64,000 nucleotides of DNA. Origin: Paludibacteraceae bacterium (GTDB taxonomy: Bacteria > Bacteroidota > Bacteroidia > Bacteroidales > Paludibacteraceae). Below the pieces are notes generated by a model, which had not been told where the DNA came from, ran no database searches, and worked only from the letters and a program-made list of their open reading frames with translations. Both the position numbers and the translations under genes were made by a program. Location: the NCBI GenBank assembly GCA_024401535.1, contig JAKSKX010000005.1:1-64000 (forward strand), written 5' to 3'. Positions 17,361 to 25,520 of the stretch are shown one piece after another. Within the stretch, counting starts at the first letter, position 1. Each line of letters starts with the position of its first letter.

Positions 17361-18941
17361 TTACTTTCCGAATACTGTGCTACCAAGAGTAATCAAAGCG
17401 CAATAGCCTACAGCCAAACCGAAGATACCTACGATGATACCAACGACAGCCATATCCTTCTGCTTGATGAATCCCTTTGCATAGGCAAGTGCATTTGGAG
17501 GAGTCGAGATAGGCAATGCCATAGCCAATGATGCTGAAAGAGCTACACCAACAAGAAGTGAAGAAGCACCGCCAAGCGCATCCAACTTGTCTCCCATACC
17601 TACTGCAAGTGTTCCCAATAGCGGAACAAGAAGGGCAGCAGTACCAGAGTTAGACATGAACGTACTCATTACTATACAAAGCACACCTGCACCGATCATC
17701 ATTACTAGTGTTGGCCATGATGCCAATGGAATTGAATCAACTAGGTGCTTGTCCAAACCAGTATTCTTAAGACCTACACCAAGAGCGAAACCTCCTGCTA
17801 CAAGCCAAAGAACATCCCAATCAACGCTTGCCAAATCCTTCTTTGTGATTACGCCTGTTGCAACGAATACTGCGAAAGGAATCAAGGCAACTACATTTGC
17901 ATCAAGGTTCCATAACTGCTTTCCACATACCCAAAGGAAGATTGTAACAGCGAAAGTGACGTAAACAATCATCGCCTTAGGACTCTTGTCGAAGTCGCCT
18001 GGCACCTCAATTACTATGTTCTTCTGTGAGAATGGGAACATCTTTAGTAGCAAGAACCATGCGAAGAACAAGATGATGAACACGATTGGAATCATCAATC
18101 CCATCCACTGTCCGAAACCGATCTGAATGTTGTTGTCTGCCAACCAACCCTGAGCGATTGCGTTAGGAGGAGTTCCGATAGGAGTACCGATACCACCTAC
18201 GTTGCAGGCAATAGGAATTGCTAGTGCTAGACCGATTCTTCCTTTACCCTCTGCTGGTAGTGTTGCAAGCACCGGAGAAAGGATTGTAAGCATCATTGCA
18301 GCTGTTGCTGTGTTGCTCATAAACATAGAGAAGATAGCCGAAATCAAAATGAAGCCAAGAAGGACGAACTTTGACTGTGTTCCGAAAGGCTTTAGCATTG
18401 CCTTGGCAAGACCTGCATCCATCTTATACTTTGTAGCTGCGATTGCCAAGATGAATCCACCCATGAAAAGCATGATAGTAGGATTGGCGAATGTAGCCAT
18501 GATTGTCTTGAAACTGATGCGGGCACCGAAAGTTCTGCCACAATACTCGCCAGAAGGAACCATTACTGGCTCACCGCCCTTCATTACGACGTTTCCTGCA
18601 TCATCCAACTTCTCGATCATTGGGTCTGCCATGAACGATAGTGCGCTGTCAGATGTTGTAAGCAACATCAATACGATAACTGTTACTGAAGTCGCCCAAA
18701 CGGGAATTGGCTCAGTAATCCACATTGCAGCCGCAAACAAGAAGATTGCGATTACACGCTGCTCTAGTACTGTTGGTGAATAAGGAATGGCTGCACCATC
18801 AGGCTGCGGTGTTGAGAATCCCCAAAGCTCTGGTGGTAAAAACCAAGCTATTAGTCCGATAGTGATACAAATAGCCAAACAAATCATCTTGCCCTTTTCT
18901 TCTTTTGGAGCAGATGGTGCTGACATGTTTTCGTTAGACAT
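17361..18941 (-). CDS. DASS (SLC13) family sodium:dicarboxylate-type transporter
   Basis: 526 residues with about 11-12 membrane segments. Both family SNT/SNS signatures are visible: MSNTATAAMM near residue 215 and MSNSGTAALL near residue 435. Each is paired with a proline-rich hairpin (GTPIGTPPNAIA and PISTPPNALAYAKG). These build the two sodium- and carboxylate-binding sites in the known VcINDY-type structures. The insert at about 105-145 (MADPMIEKLDD...) lies between early helices. It likely takes up succinate or related dicarboxylates through the inner membrane with the porin-like partner. The exact substrate is not readable. Confidence 0.92.
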   Translation of the reverse strand: MSNENMSAPSAPKEEKGKMICLAICITIGLIAWFLPPELWGFSTPQPDGAAIPYSPTVLEQRVIAIFLFAAAMWITEPIPVWATSVTVIVLMLLTTSDSALSFMADPMIEKLDDAGNVVMKGGEPVMVPSGEYCGRTFGARISFKTIMATFANPTIMLFMGGFILAIAATKYKMDAGLAKAMLKPFGTQSKFVLLGFILISAIFSMFMSNTATAAMMLTILSPVLATLPAEGKGRIGLALAIPIACNVGGIGTPIGTPPNAIAQGWLADNNIQIGFGQWMGLMIPIVFIILFFAWFLLLKMFPFSQKNIVIEVPGDFDKSPKAMIVYVTFAVTIFLWVCGKQLWNLDANVVALIPFAVFVATGVITKKDLASVDWDVLWLVAGGFALGVGLKNTGLDKHLVDSIPLASWPTLVMMIGAGVLCIVMSTFMSNSGTAALLVPLLGTLAVGMGDKLDALGGASSLLVGVALSASLAMALPISTPPNALAYAKGFIKQKDMAVVGIIVGIFGLAVGYCALITLGSTVFGK

Positions 18942-18987
18942 AAGAATTTAATTTATTTTACTTTATGTTATTTTCTAAAAATCGTTG

Positions 18988-18995
18988 CAAAATTA
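18988..18995 (-). promoter_or_regulatory. -7 box for the DASS/porin unit
   Basis: Minus-strand TAATTTTG with TTGC about 20 bp upstream, 46 bp before the transporter ATG. The rest of the 350-bp divergent gap (18942-19295) shows only this and the box at 19267. Confidence 0.6.
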
Positions 18996-19266
18996 AGGAA
19001 AATATGTTTCGTTATGCAATTCTGACCTTTCTTTTTTTATTGTGAATTATTATTCGTTTGTTGCATTTTGTATTGTTAAACTCGTGATGTGCTGTCTTTG
19101 TGATTTGATTTTTTGATATGTGCTGACAAAGTGTAATTGTTGGTTAGAAACTTGGGATTGCAAAAATAATTTCGTTAATGCAAGTATATACATTTATAGT
19201 GCATGTTTTGTCTTGTGTAATGCAAATGTATTCGAATATGAGTGTCGCTTGCATTGAAAAAAGTTG

Positions 19267-19274
19267 TATCTTTG
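19267..19274 (+). promoter_or_regulatory. -7 box for the acyltransferase gene; decides its start
   Basis: TATCTTTG matches TAnnTTTG. Because transcription should begin near 19281, the in-frame ATG at 19242 cannot be the start and ATG 19296 is favoured. Confidence 0.7.
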
Positions 19275-19295
19275 CGTCCAAAATTGTTTTTGGGT

Positions 19296-20192
19296 ATGTC
19301 TCAGTGGAAAGGTAAGACACGTGGAGGTAGCACCGGCTATGCTATATTTATATTTTTAATCAAGCACTGCGGAGTTAAGGCGGCTTATGCCCTGCTTTGG
19401 CTTGTTGTGCCTTATTTTGTTGTGTTTGCACCCTCTGCGACCCATTCTTCGTGGAGATACTGGAGAAGAATACACAAGGAAGGTGTGTTCAAGAGTTTCT
19501 GCAGATTGTTTCAGCACTATTACAGATTCGGTCAGGTAATTATTGACAAGGTTGCCACATCTTCAGGCTTGGAGTCGAAATACACCTTTGAGTTTGATGG
19601 AGTAGATGAAATGGAGTCAGTACTTAAGTCAGACAAGGGTGCGATTATGATCGGAGCTCACTTTGGGAACTGGGAGGTTAGCCGTGTGTTCATGAAAGAG
19701 TTCGGCAAAAAAATAAATGTTGTGATGCTTGACGCCGAGTATGAAAAGATTAAGGAGAAGCTTGAGGACGTTATGGGACAGCGCACCTTTGGTGTCATAC
19801 CAGTAAGCAAGGACAATATTGACCACATCTTCGCAATAAATACTGCTCTCAATAGCGGGGAATTTGTCTGTTTCCAGGGAGATAGATACCTTAACGATGA
19901 AAGGGTAGAGAACGTTAATTTTCTTGGAGAAAAAGCCGGCTTCCCAGTAGGCCCTTATCAGCTAGGAGCAAAAATGGGCGTGGACGTGTTCTTTTTCTTC
20001 GTAGTTAGACAGAATGGCATGAAGTACAGAATTTCTGCCGTTAAAGCCTCAAAATATCTGGAAGCAGACAGGAAGGGCAGACAAAGTGCTTTGTTGGGTG
20101 AATATTTAGAGGTGCTTGAATCTCAGGTGAATAATAATCCGGAGCAGTGGTTTAACTTTTACGATTTTTGGAATTTTTCAAAAAAACAATAA
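19296..20192 (+). CDS. LpxL/HtrB-like lysophospholipid acyltransferase
   Basis: 298 residues from ATG 19296, chosen because the promoter box lies downstream of the alternative ATG. An N-terminal membrane anchor (about residues 15-45) precedes the LPLAT domain. The catalytic HX4E motif appears as GAHFGNWE near residue 121. Later blocks are VCFQGDRYLNDE and FLGEKAGFPVGPYQLGAKMG, as in lipid A late acyltransferases. It probably adds a secondary acyl chain to lipid A or another glycolipid at the inner membrane. It is a single gene. The acceptor is inferred from the family. Confidence 0.87.
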   Translation: MSQWKGKTRGGSTGYAIFIFLIKHCGVKAAYALLWLVVPYFVVFAPSATHSSWRYWRRIHKEGVFKSFCRLFQHYYRFGQVIIDKVATSSGLESKYTFEFDGVDEMESVLKSDKGAIMIGAHFGNWEVSRVFMKEFGKKINVVMLDAEYEKIKEKLEDVMGQRTFGVIPVSKDNIDHIFAINTALNSGEFVCFQGDRYLNDERVENVNFLGEKAGFPVGPYQLGAKMGVDVFFFFVVRQNGMKYRISAVKASKYLEADRKGRQSALLGEYLEVLESQVNNNPEQWFNFYDFWNFSKKQ

Positions 20193-20274
20193 AATTTGAT
20201 TTGTCTAGGGTTTTCATTTTACTGATTTTGTATTGATTTTTCCATATAATAGTTCAATTTTATTCAAATTGTCT

Positions 20275-20282
20275 TAACTTTG
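20275..20282 (+). promoter_or_regulatory. -7 box for the MFS transporter gene
   Basis: TAACTTTG matches TAnnTTTG, 42 bp before the ATG at 20325. Confidence 0.65.
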
Positions 20283-20324
20283 CCCGAACGTAATAAATTT
20301 TTTAAGTAAATCTAGTTTAATATC

Positions 20325-21974
20325 ATGAGCAACGAAATGAACATGCCTTATAGCGGCAAGTTGTCATTTAAAGAGAAGTTTTGTTATGCGCTAGGAGATG
20401 CAAGTGCAAATATTGCATGGCGTGGCGTTGCGGCTTTCCTTACAATTTTCTATACAGATGTTTTCGGCTTAACACCAGCCACTGTAGCTATGATTATGTT
20501 GATATGTCGTGCCGGAGACGGCGTCAGCGACGTATTCATGGGTGTCGTTGGTGACAGAACAAAGTCCAAGTACGGACATTTCCGCCCTTGGGTGCTTTGG
20601 ACAGCCATTCCTCTTGGCGTTATTTTGTCCTTGCTGTTCACAGCTCCCGACTGGAGTGAGCCAATGAAGATTGCATATGCTTATGTTACATATATATTAT
20701 TTACCTTAATATATACTGCAAATAACATCCCTTACGGTGCTTTGATGGCAGTAATGACTCCAAGTGAGAACGAGCGTGCATCTCTTGGTGCATTCCGTAT
20801 GGCGGGAGCATTTACCGGCGGTATGCTTGTCCAGGGTGCTTTGTTCATGCTAGTAAACTGTTTTGGTGAGATTAACTCTAATATCGAACTAGAGCAGAAG
20901 GCCGAAACAGAATATGTTGTTAAGATTACTTCTCCAGAGAATGTAAAAAGCGCTATTCTAAAAACTACTCATGGCCCTCTTGGCCTATATGGAAGTTGCG
21001 CTCAGTTCCAAGAAATTGAAACTTCTGATTCTGCAAATCAAACTTTGGGAGAAATCTCAGAGGTCGGAAAGGGAATAAGATTTGCTATTGATGCAAATCA
21101 AACTTATTCTTTCGTTGTAACAGGCGAGAAAGATTTGGAAACATCTGATTTCTCTTTGGTTAACCAGAGTACAGGTTATAGCAAGAGTATGTATATTCTA
21201 AGTGCAATTCTTGCTCTATGTATGTTCTTCACATTCTATGGAACAAGAGAGAGAGTTGAGCCACCAAAGACGCAGGAGAATAACCTTTGGGAAGACTTAA
21301 AGAACTTGATTCAAAATAAGCCTTGGGTTATCTTGTTGGTTGTTGGTCTTGGTTTCAATATCTACAACAACATGAAGACAATCATCATTCCATTCTATTT
21401 TACTCACTATATGGGTAATCCAATGCTTGCTGGCGTTTACTTCATAGCATTGATGCTTGTCAGTATCGTCGGAGCTTCAATCACACCTGCTCTTTGTGAC
21501 AAGTTCGGAAAGAAGAATGTGTTCCTTGGTTCAATGGTTATCACCTCAATAATCAACAGTTTCTTGTGCGTCTTCGAGCCAAATCAGATCGTAGGAATCT
21601 TTATTGTAGGTTTGATGTCGGAGTTGTTCGCCGCTATTCTTCCTACTTTGTTCTTCGGAATGTTGGGAGATGCTGCAGATTATGGAGAGAAGGTGTTTGG
21701 TCGTCGTGCTACTGGTCTTGTTTACTCTGCGGGAAGTTTCGCTACTAAGTTTGGTGGCGGTATTGCAGGTGCAATCATAGGTTGGGTGTTGGCAGGCTTC
21801 GGTTATGAAGGAACAGATCCAAATTCTATTCGCGAGGCAGTACCTGGTATCGTAATGCTTATGAGCTGGATTCCTGCTGTAATATGCATAATTTTCGCAG
21901 TAGTGATGAGGTTCTATCCAAGCCAGGCTGAGTTTGATGCGCTATCGTCAAAGTCTGTTGCAAATAACGATTAG
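20325..21974 (+). CDS. GPH-type MFS sugar transporter with a large central insert
   Basis: 549 residues, longer than the usual 450 or so of glycoside-pentoside-hexuronide:cation symporters. N-terminal landmarks fit the family: YALGDASANIAWRG, DVFMGVVGDRTKSKYGHFRPWVLW and YTANNIPYGALMAVMTPSENERASLG. Between the first six helices and the second half there is a polar insert of about 95 residues (roughly 185-285: ELEQKAETEYVVKI through DFSLVNQSTG). It looks beta-rich and would lie on the outside of the membrane if the insert follows helix 5 or 7. The second half (SMYILSAILAL onwards) carries the remaining helices. Substrate is probably a sugar or glycoside. Single gene with promoter and terminator. 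Confidence 0.88.
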   Translation: MSNEMNMPYSGKLSFKEKFCYALGDASANIAWRGVAAFLTIFYTDVFGLTPATVAMIMLICRAGDGVSDVFMGVVGDRTKSKYGHFRPWVLWTAIPLGVILSLLFTAPDWSEPMKIAYAYVTYILFTLIYTANNIPYGALMAVMTPSENERASLGAFRMAGAFTGGMLVQGALFMLVNCFGEINSNIELEQKAETEYVVKITSPENVKSAILKTTHGPLGLYGSCAQFQEIETSDSANQTLGEISEVGKGIRFAIDANQTYSFVVTGEKDLETSDFSLVNQSTGYSKSMYILSAILALCMFFTFYGTRERVEPPKTQENNLWEDLKNLIQNKPWVILLVVGLGFNIYNNMKTIIIPFYFTHYMGNPMLAGVYFIALMLVSIVGASITPALCDKFGKKNVFLGSMVITSIINSFLCVFEPNQIVGIFIVGLMSELFAAILPTLFFGMLGDAADYGEKVFGRRATGLVYSAGSFATKFGGGIAGAIIGWVLAGFGYEGTDPNSIREAVPGIVMLMSWIPAVICIIFAVVMRFYPSQAEFDALSSKSVANND

Positions 21975-21989
21975 TATTAAATAACATAA

Positions 21990-22026
21990 AATTAAGGTAG
22001 TGGAACACGTTTTCACTACCTTAATT
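21990..22026 (+). terminator. Terminator of the MFS transporter gene
   Basis: Perfect 13-base arms AATTAAGGTAGTG and CACTACCTTAATT around an 11-nt loop. Confidence 0.85.
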
Positions 22027-22046
22027 GTATAATTTCATTTGCAGAA

Positions 22047-23048
22047 ATGAAACATTCTAGTCTATATATGCTTGTGTTTTCTCTGTTTGCTTTTTCGTCA
22101 TGCCTTTCATCTGGCAAGACAGCAGAGAAGGAGATAAAGAGGGAAGTAAAACAACCTAAGAAGGTCGAGATAGCTTTCTCAGCCGATTCAGCTTATTCAT
22201 ATACGGCTAAGCAATGCTCGTTTGGCCCTCGTTTGCTCGAGTCTAAAGCTCATGACAAGTGCGTAGAGTATATGGTTGGAAAACTTAAAGAGTTTGGTGG
22301 GGACGTCTCAGTGCAGAAGTGTCAAGTTACTGACTGGGCGAAAAAGAAGTGGAATGCCGAGAATGTAATTGCCCATTTCGGAGACGATTCTTTCGCCAAT
22401 CGCATAGTTCTGTTCTCTCATTATGACTCTCGTCCATACGCTGACAAGGATGCGGATGAAAGTACACGCCGCACTCCAATAGATGGAGCTAATGACGGTG
22501 CAAGCGGAGTTGGTGTTATCCTTGAAATTGCTCGTCAATGGAAGGACTGTAACCCCAAGTATGGGCTTGACGTAGTGTTCTTTGACGCAGAAGATTTGGG
22601 TGAGCCTTCTTTTATTACAGGAGATAGTTCGAACGAGTCTTGGTGCTTGGGTTCTCAGTACTGGTCAAAAAATGCGGATTTTGGTCGCTATAAAAAGCCT
22701 TGTGCCGGTATCTTGCTTGATATGGTCGGAGACAAGGATGCCAGATTCTGTATAGACTATGTTTCCAACCACTATGCAAACGATTTGGCTGTGAAAGTCT
22801 GGAAAAATGCAAAGGAACTCGGCTACTCAGATATGTTCAGAACCGATGCTAATGGTGCCGGCTTGATAGACGACCACTATTACGTCAACCTATTGTCAGG
22901 TATTCCAACCATAGACATAATCGACTACTATGATCCGAGAGGCGGTTTCCCAGAAACTTGGCATACACATAACGATGTAATTGAAAATATTTCAAAATCT
23001 ACGCTTGAAGCAGTAGGAAAAACAGTTTTATCGTATATAAAACATTAA
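22047..23048 (+). CDS. M28-family lipoprotein, glutaminyl-peptide cyclotransferase-like
   Basis: 333 residues. A lipoprotein signal ends FAFSSC with the lipidated cysteine at 19. The M28/glutaminyl-cyclase fold shows the zinc-site order FSHYDSRPYAD, DGANDGASGVGVILEIAR, FFDAEDLGE, and LIDDHYYVN near the end. Bacterial glutaminyl cyclases convert N-terminal glutamine to pyroglutamate. In Bacteroidota this caps many exported proteins, because signal peptidases often cut before Gln. The acidic general-base pattern favours a cyclase over an aminopeptidase, but activity is inferred. It is probably anchored to the inner membrane facing the periplasm. Single gene. Confidence 0.88.
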   Translation: MKHSSLYMLVFSLFAFSSCLSSGKTAEKEIKREVKQPKKVEIAFSADSAYSYTAKQCSFGPRLLESKAHDKCVEYMVGKLKEFGGDVSVQKCQVTDWAKKKWNAENVIAHFGDDSFANRIVLFSHYDSRPYADKDADESTRRTPIDGANDGASGVGVILEIARQWKDCNPKYGLDVVFFDAEDLGEPSFITGDSSNESWCLGSQYWSKNADFGRYKKPCAGILLDMVGDKDARFCIDYVSNHYANDLAVKVWKNAKELGYSDMFRTDANGAGLIDDHYYVNLLSGIPTIDIIDYYDPRGGFPETWHTHNDVIENISKSTLEAVGKTVLSYIKH

Positions 23049-23107
23049 AAATTATCAATTTAAGACGATTGTTGATAATTAAATTTGGTATTTATAAAAA
23101 TAGTGCA

Positions 23108-23115
23108 TACTTTTG
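23108..23115 (+). promoter_or_regulatory. Full -33/-7 promoter for a candidate small RNA
   Basis: TTTG (23084-23087), a 20-bp spacer, then TACTTTTG. This is a textbook Bacteroidota promoter, lying in a 267-bp gap far from the next start codon. Confidence 0.7.
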
Positions 23116-23121
23116 TATCAA

Positions 23122-23237
23122 ATTTCGCTGAGAGCGTAATTTGTTTTAAGTTCGGCTTAATTAAAACAAGCTATATTTTTGATAAGTGATTTACTAATGG
23201 TGAGGCAACCTTGTGAAAAGGAGGCCTCTCTTTTTTT
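23122..23237 (+). ncRNA. Candidate small RNA with two hairpins and a terminator
   Basis: The predicted transcript begins just after the promoter at 23108. A hairpin of CAAATT-T-CGCT, loop GAG, AGCG-T-AATTTG spans 23119-23143 and overlaps the expected 5' end. A second hairpin TTAAG/CTTAA with loop TTCGG follows at about 23146-23160. The end is a GAGGC/GCCTC stem with inner CCTT/AAGG (23202-23228) and seven T. No ORF of note is present. The downstream DUF6242 gene has its own promoter at 23287, so this reads as an independent RNA gene. Confidence 0.55.
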
Positions 23238-23286
23238 ATAACACCCAATTTTAGTCGTCATAATCGGTTTATAAATTTATTTTTCT

Positions 23287-23294
23287 TATCTTTG
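23287..23294 (+). promoter_or_regulatory. -7 box for the DUF6242 gene; decides its start
   Basis: TATCTTTG covers the in-frame TTG at 23292, ruling that codon out as a start and favouring ATG 23316. Confidence 0.7.
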
Positions 23295-23315
23295 CAGACA
23301 AATACGTATTATAAA

Positions 23316-24644
23316 ATGAAATTAAGTAAGAACTTATCAAGTATATCGTGTAAGTGCGTTCTTTTATTGACAGCGCTTGCTGGCATTTCTCTGTCTTCGT
23401 GCAAGGATGATGACGATGATAAAAAGTTGAGCGATGATCCTCGTGTTCGCAAGGTAATGATTTCTGAGTTTTCGGACTACGAGTTTGTTGTCAATGATGC
23501 AGAAGGAATAATTTTCAATTATGATTCTTTGCCATACGGTACCAGAGTGGATTCTCTTGTGCCTTATTTTTATGGTTATTCCTCTACAGATTTGCCTGTT
23601 TGTATCAAGAACGAGAACTCAGACATCCTAACACTTTATATGAACAATGCTTCCTTGGATTTGTCTAGACCTTTGTCTGTGGTTTCTACATCGGAGGATG
23701 GCAGACATAACAAGACCTATACTTTTGACCTTAGAGTTCACAAGTATGATGTAGATGCATTCGACTGGGACGAGATAGCAACTCTTGATTTGGATGGAGA
23801 TACTATTTATTCTGAGAAATCTATCCTATATGGTAATATTTTCAGTTGGTTTGTCAGAACTAATCATGGAAGCTTGGTGTTCAAAAGCACAAATGGCAAG
23901 GATTGGACAAAGAAGGCTGTTACTTCTCCATCAGATTTGGATTTTGAGAACCTAGTTCTTTGTGGCGATACCTTATTTGCTACTACAGTGGACAATGTTG
24001 TTGTCAAGTCTCCTGCAAGTGGTGAAACTTTCGAGACTGCTTCATTAGGTTCTGCTTCAGTTGTAGATAGGATTCTTTTCACTATCGATAGTAAAGTTTG
24101 GTTTGTCTCAGGAAATAACATCTGTTCATATTCGTCGAAGAAAGAAGGAGTGAGCAAGGAAATGCCAGAAGATTTTAAGAAATCCATCGCTTCAGGTGAG
24201 TTCAAGGCTTTCTCTGCAGCTTCTGGGTACACGACTTTAGGTTATGTATATTGCTTTACAGATTCTAAAGCCGATGTGTGGAGCATAGACAGATATGGAA
24301 ATATCGTGTGCCTTTCTAAAGGAGTGTTGCCAATTCGTAAGTCTCCTATAGTATTCAATTATGGTGAGACGCTTGGACTTATAGGTGGATATGATGCAGA
24401 CAATATACTCAATAACAAGTGCTACAGTTCCAAGAACAGTGGATTGAGTTGGAGTGAAGACTGGCACAAAGATTTTTCTGAAAGTGTTGGAGCCATAGCA
24501 AAGTCTGGTGTTTTCGTAACTTCTGAAAAGGGAGAACTGCTACTTGTTGGAGGATTGCAAAATGACGGAGTCTCTGCTAAAGTTTATGCCGGCAGACTTC
24601 GTATCCTAAAGCAGAAAGAAGAGTTCCTTAATTCTTTAAAGTAA
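23316..24644 (+). CDS. DUF6242-type lipoprotein
   Basis: 442 residues from ATG 23316. A lipoprotein signal ends ISLSSC (Cys29), followed by an acidic run (KDDDDDKK). The first third has an Ig-like opening (DPRVRKVMISEFSDYEFVVNDAEGIIFNYDSLPYGT). The rest is built of beta-propeller/Kelch-like blades (for example NHGSLVFKSTNGKDWTKK and NKCYSSKNSGLSWSEDW). This matches the DUF6242 layout as I recall it. It is surface or periplasmic, with unknown function. A small basic protein gene starts 4 bp after its stop, so the two are probably cotranscribed. Confidence 0.8.
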   Translation: MKLSKNLSSISCKCVLLLTALAGISLSSCKDDDDDKKLSDDPRVRKVMISEFSDYEFVVNDAEGIIFNYDSLPYGTRVDSLVPYFYGYSSTDLPVCIKNENSDILTLYMNNASLDLSRPLSVVSTSEDGRHNKTYTFDLRVHKYDVDAFDWDEIATLDLDGDTIYSEKSILYGNIFSWFVRTNHGSLVFKSTNGKDWTKKAVTSPSDLDFENLVLCGDTLFATTVDNVVVKSPASGETFETASLGSASVVDRILFTIDSKVWFVSGNNICSYSSKKEGVSKEMPEDFKKSIASGEFKAFSAASGYTTLGYVYCFTDSKADVWSIDRYGNIVCLSKGVLPIRKSPIVFNYGETLGLIGGYDADNILNNKCYSSKNSGLSWSEDWHKDFSESVGAIAKSGVFVTSEKGELLLVGGLQNDGVSAKVYAGRLRILKQKEEFLNSLK

Positions 24645-24648
24645 TGTC

Positions 24649-24858
24649 ATGAAGAATAACGGGACTAAAACTCCAGGTTCAATCGGCCGTAAACCTGCCA
24701 AAGATAGAAGACTTGTTGTCCTTCTGACGGAAAGGGAGGAGGCTATGCTTCACAAGTATTGCGAGCGTAAAGGTATCAAGTGTGGATCCTTTGCCAGGAC
24801 TGTAATCGTAAATGAAGTCTGGCGTTTGTTAGGAGAGGAAAATCCTACCATATTCTAG
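24649..24858 (+). CDS. Small basic protein, possible ribbon-helix-helix DNA-binding type
   Basis: 69 residues. A basic N-terminal arm (KNNGTKTPGSIGRKPAKDRR) leads into a beta-strand VVLLTEREEAM and two helices (HKYCERKGIKCGSFARTVIVNEVWRL). The order strand-helix-helix is that of CopG/MobC-like ribbon-helix-helix proteins. The start is 4 bp after the DUF6242 lipoprotein stop, suggesting translational coupling. Targets are unknown. A strong terminator follows at once. Confidence 0.65.
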   Translation: MKNNGTKTPGSIGRKPAKDRRLVVLLTEREEAMLHKYCERKGIKCGSFARTVIVNEVWRLLGEENPTIF

Positions 24859-24863
24859 AGTTA

Positions 24864-24896
24864 CATAACCAAATAGGGGGCCCCTATTTGGTTGTG
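24864..24896. terminator. Bidirectional terminator between convergent genes
   Basis: AACCAAATAGGGG and CCCCTATTTGGTT pair perfectly over 13 bp with a single central G. The hairpin abuts the stop codon of the convergent rnhB gene. Confidence 0.85.
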
Positions 24897-25520
24897 TTAT
24901 TCCTCTCCGAAGTCTATTTTAAGTTGCCTTGCAGTTAGATTGAATGACATTCTATGGTATGGGGAGGGCCCGTATGTTTCTATTGCCTCGCGATGTGCCT
25001 TGGTTGGATAGCCTTTGTTCTTTGCCCAGCCGTACATAGGATACTCCTCTGCAATTTTGTTCATGAAGTCATCTCGATATGTTTTTGCCAGGATACTTGC
25101 AGCAGCTATGGAAAGGTATTTGCCGTCACCCTTGACTATCGTGTGGTGTGAAATGTTTTTGTATGGATAGAATCGGTTTCCATCGACAATAATATGCTGT
25201 GGTTGAGGCTTTAACTGCTCCAACGCTCTGTGCATTGCAAGAATTGAAGAGCGTAGAATGTTAAGTTTGTCAATTTCCTCTGCTGTAACTATGCCGACAG
25301 CCCAAGAAATGGCACGCTCCTCGATGATGGGTCTAAGTTCGTATCTTTGCTTTTCTGTAAGTTGTTTTGAGTCATTTAGCGGCTTGTAATAGAAGTCGCT
25401 GGGTAATATTACTGCAGCTGCATATACAGGGCCGGCAAGAGGTCCTCTGCCAGCCTCGTCACATCCAGCTTCTATAACTCCATACGTGTGATAGCTCTCT
25501 AAAGGTGCATGTTCTTTCAT
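24897..25520 (-). CDS. rnhB: Ribonuclease HII
   Basis: 207 residues, standard length. The enzyme cuts RNA in RNA-DNA hybrids and removes single ribonucleotides from DNA. The catalytic opening [22 protein letters not shown] (shown in parts: Asp-Glu-Ala-Gly-Arg-Gly) is present. [35 protein letters not shown] (approximate) and [17 protein letters not shown] also fit. The start codon overlaps the flippase gene end by 4 bp, giving translational coupling with an unrelated upstream gene. Confidence 0.95.
   Translation of the reverse strand: MKEHAPLESYHTYGVIEAGCDEAGRGPLAGPVYAAAVILPSDFYYKPLNDSKQLTEKQRYELRPIIEERAISWAVGIVTAEEIDKLNILRSSILAMHRALEQLKPQPQHIIVDGNRFYPYKNISHHTIVKGDGKYLSIAAASILAKTYRDDFMNKIAEEYPMYGWAKNKGYPTKAHREAIETYGPSPYHRMSFNLTARQLKIDFGEE

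Noticed and set aside
19242-19295. Upstream start codon for the acyltransferase
   Set aside because: It lies upstream of the -7 box TATCTTTG at 19267, so it would not be transcribed.
22615-22812. Minus-strand ORF inside the M28 gene
   Set aside because: It is a shadow of a well-supported gene with clear catalytic motifs.
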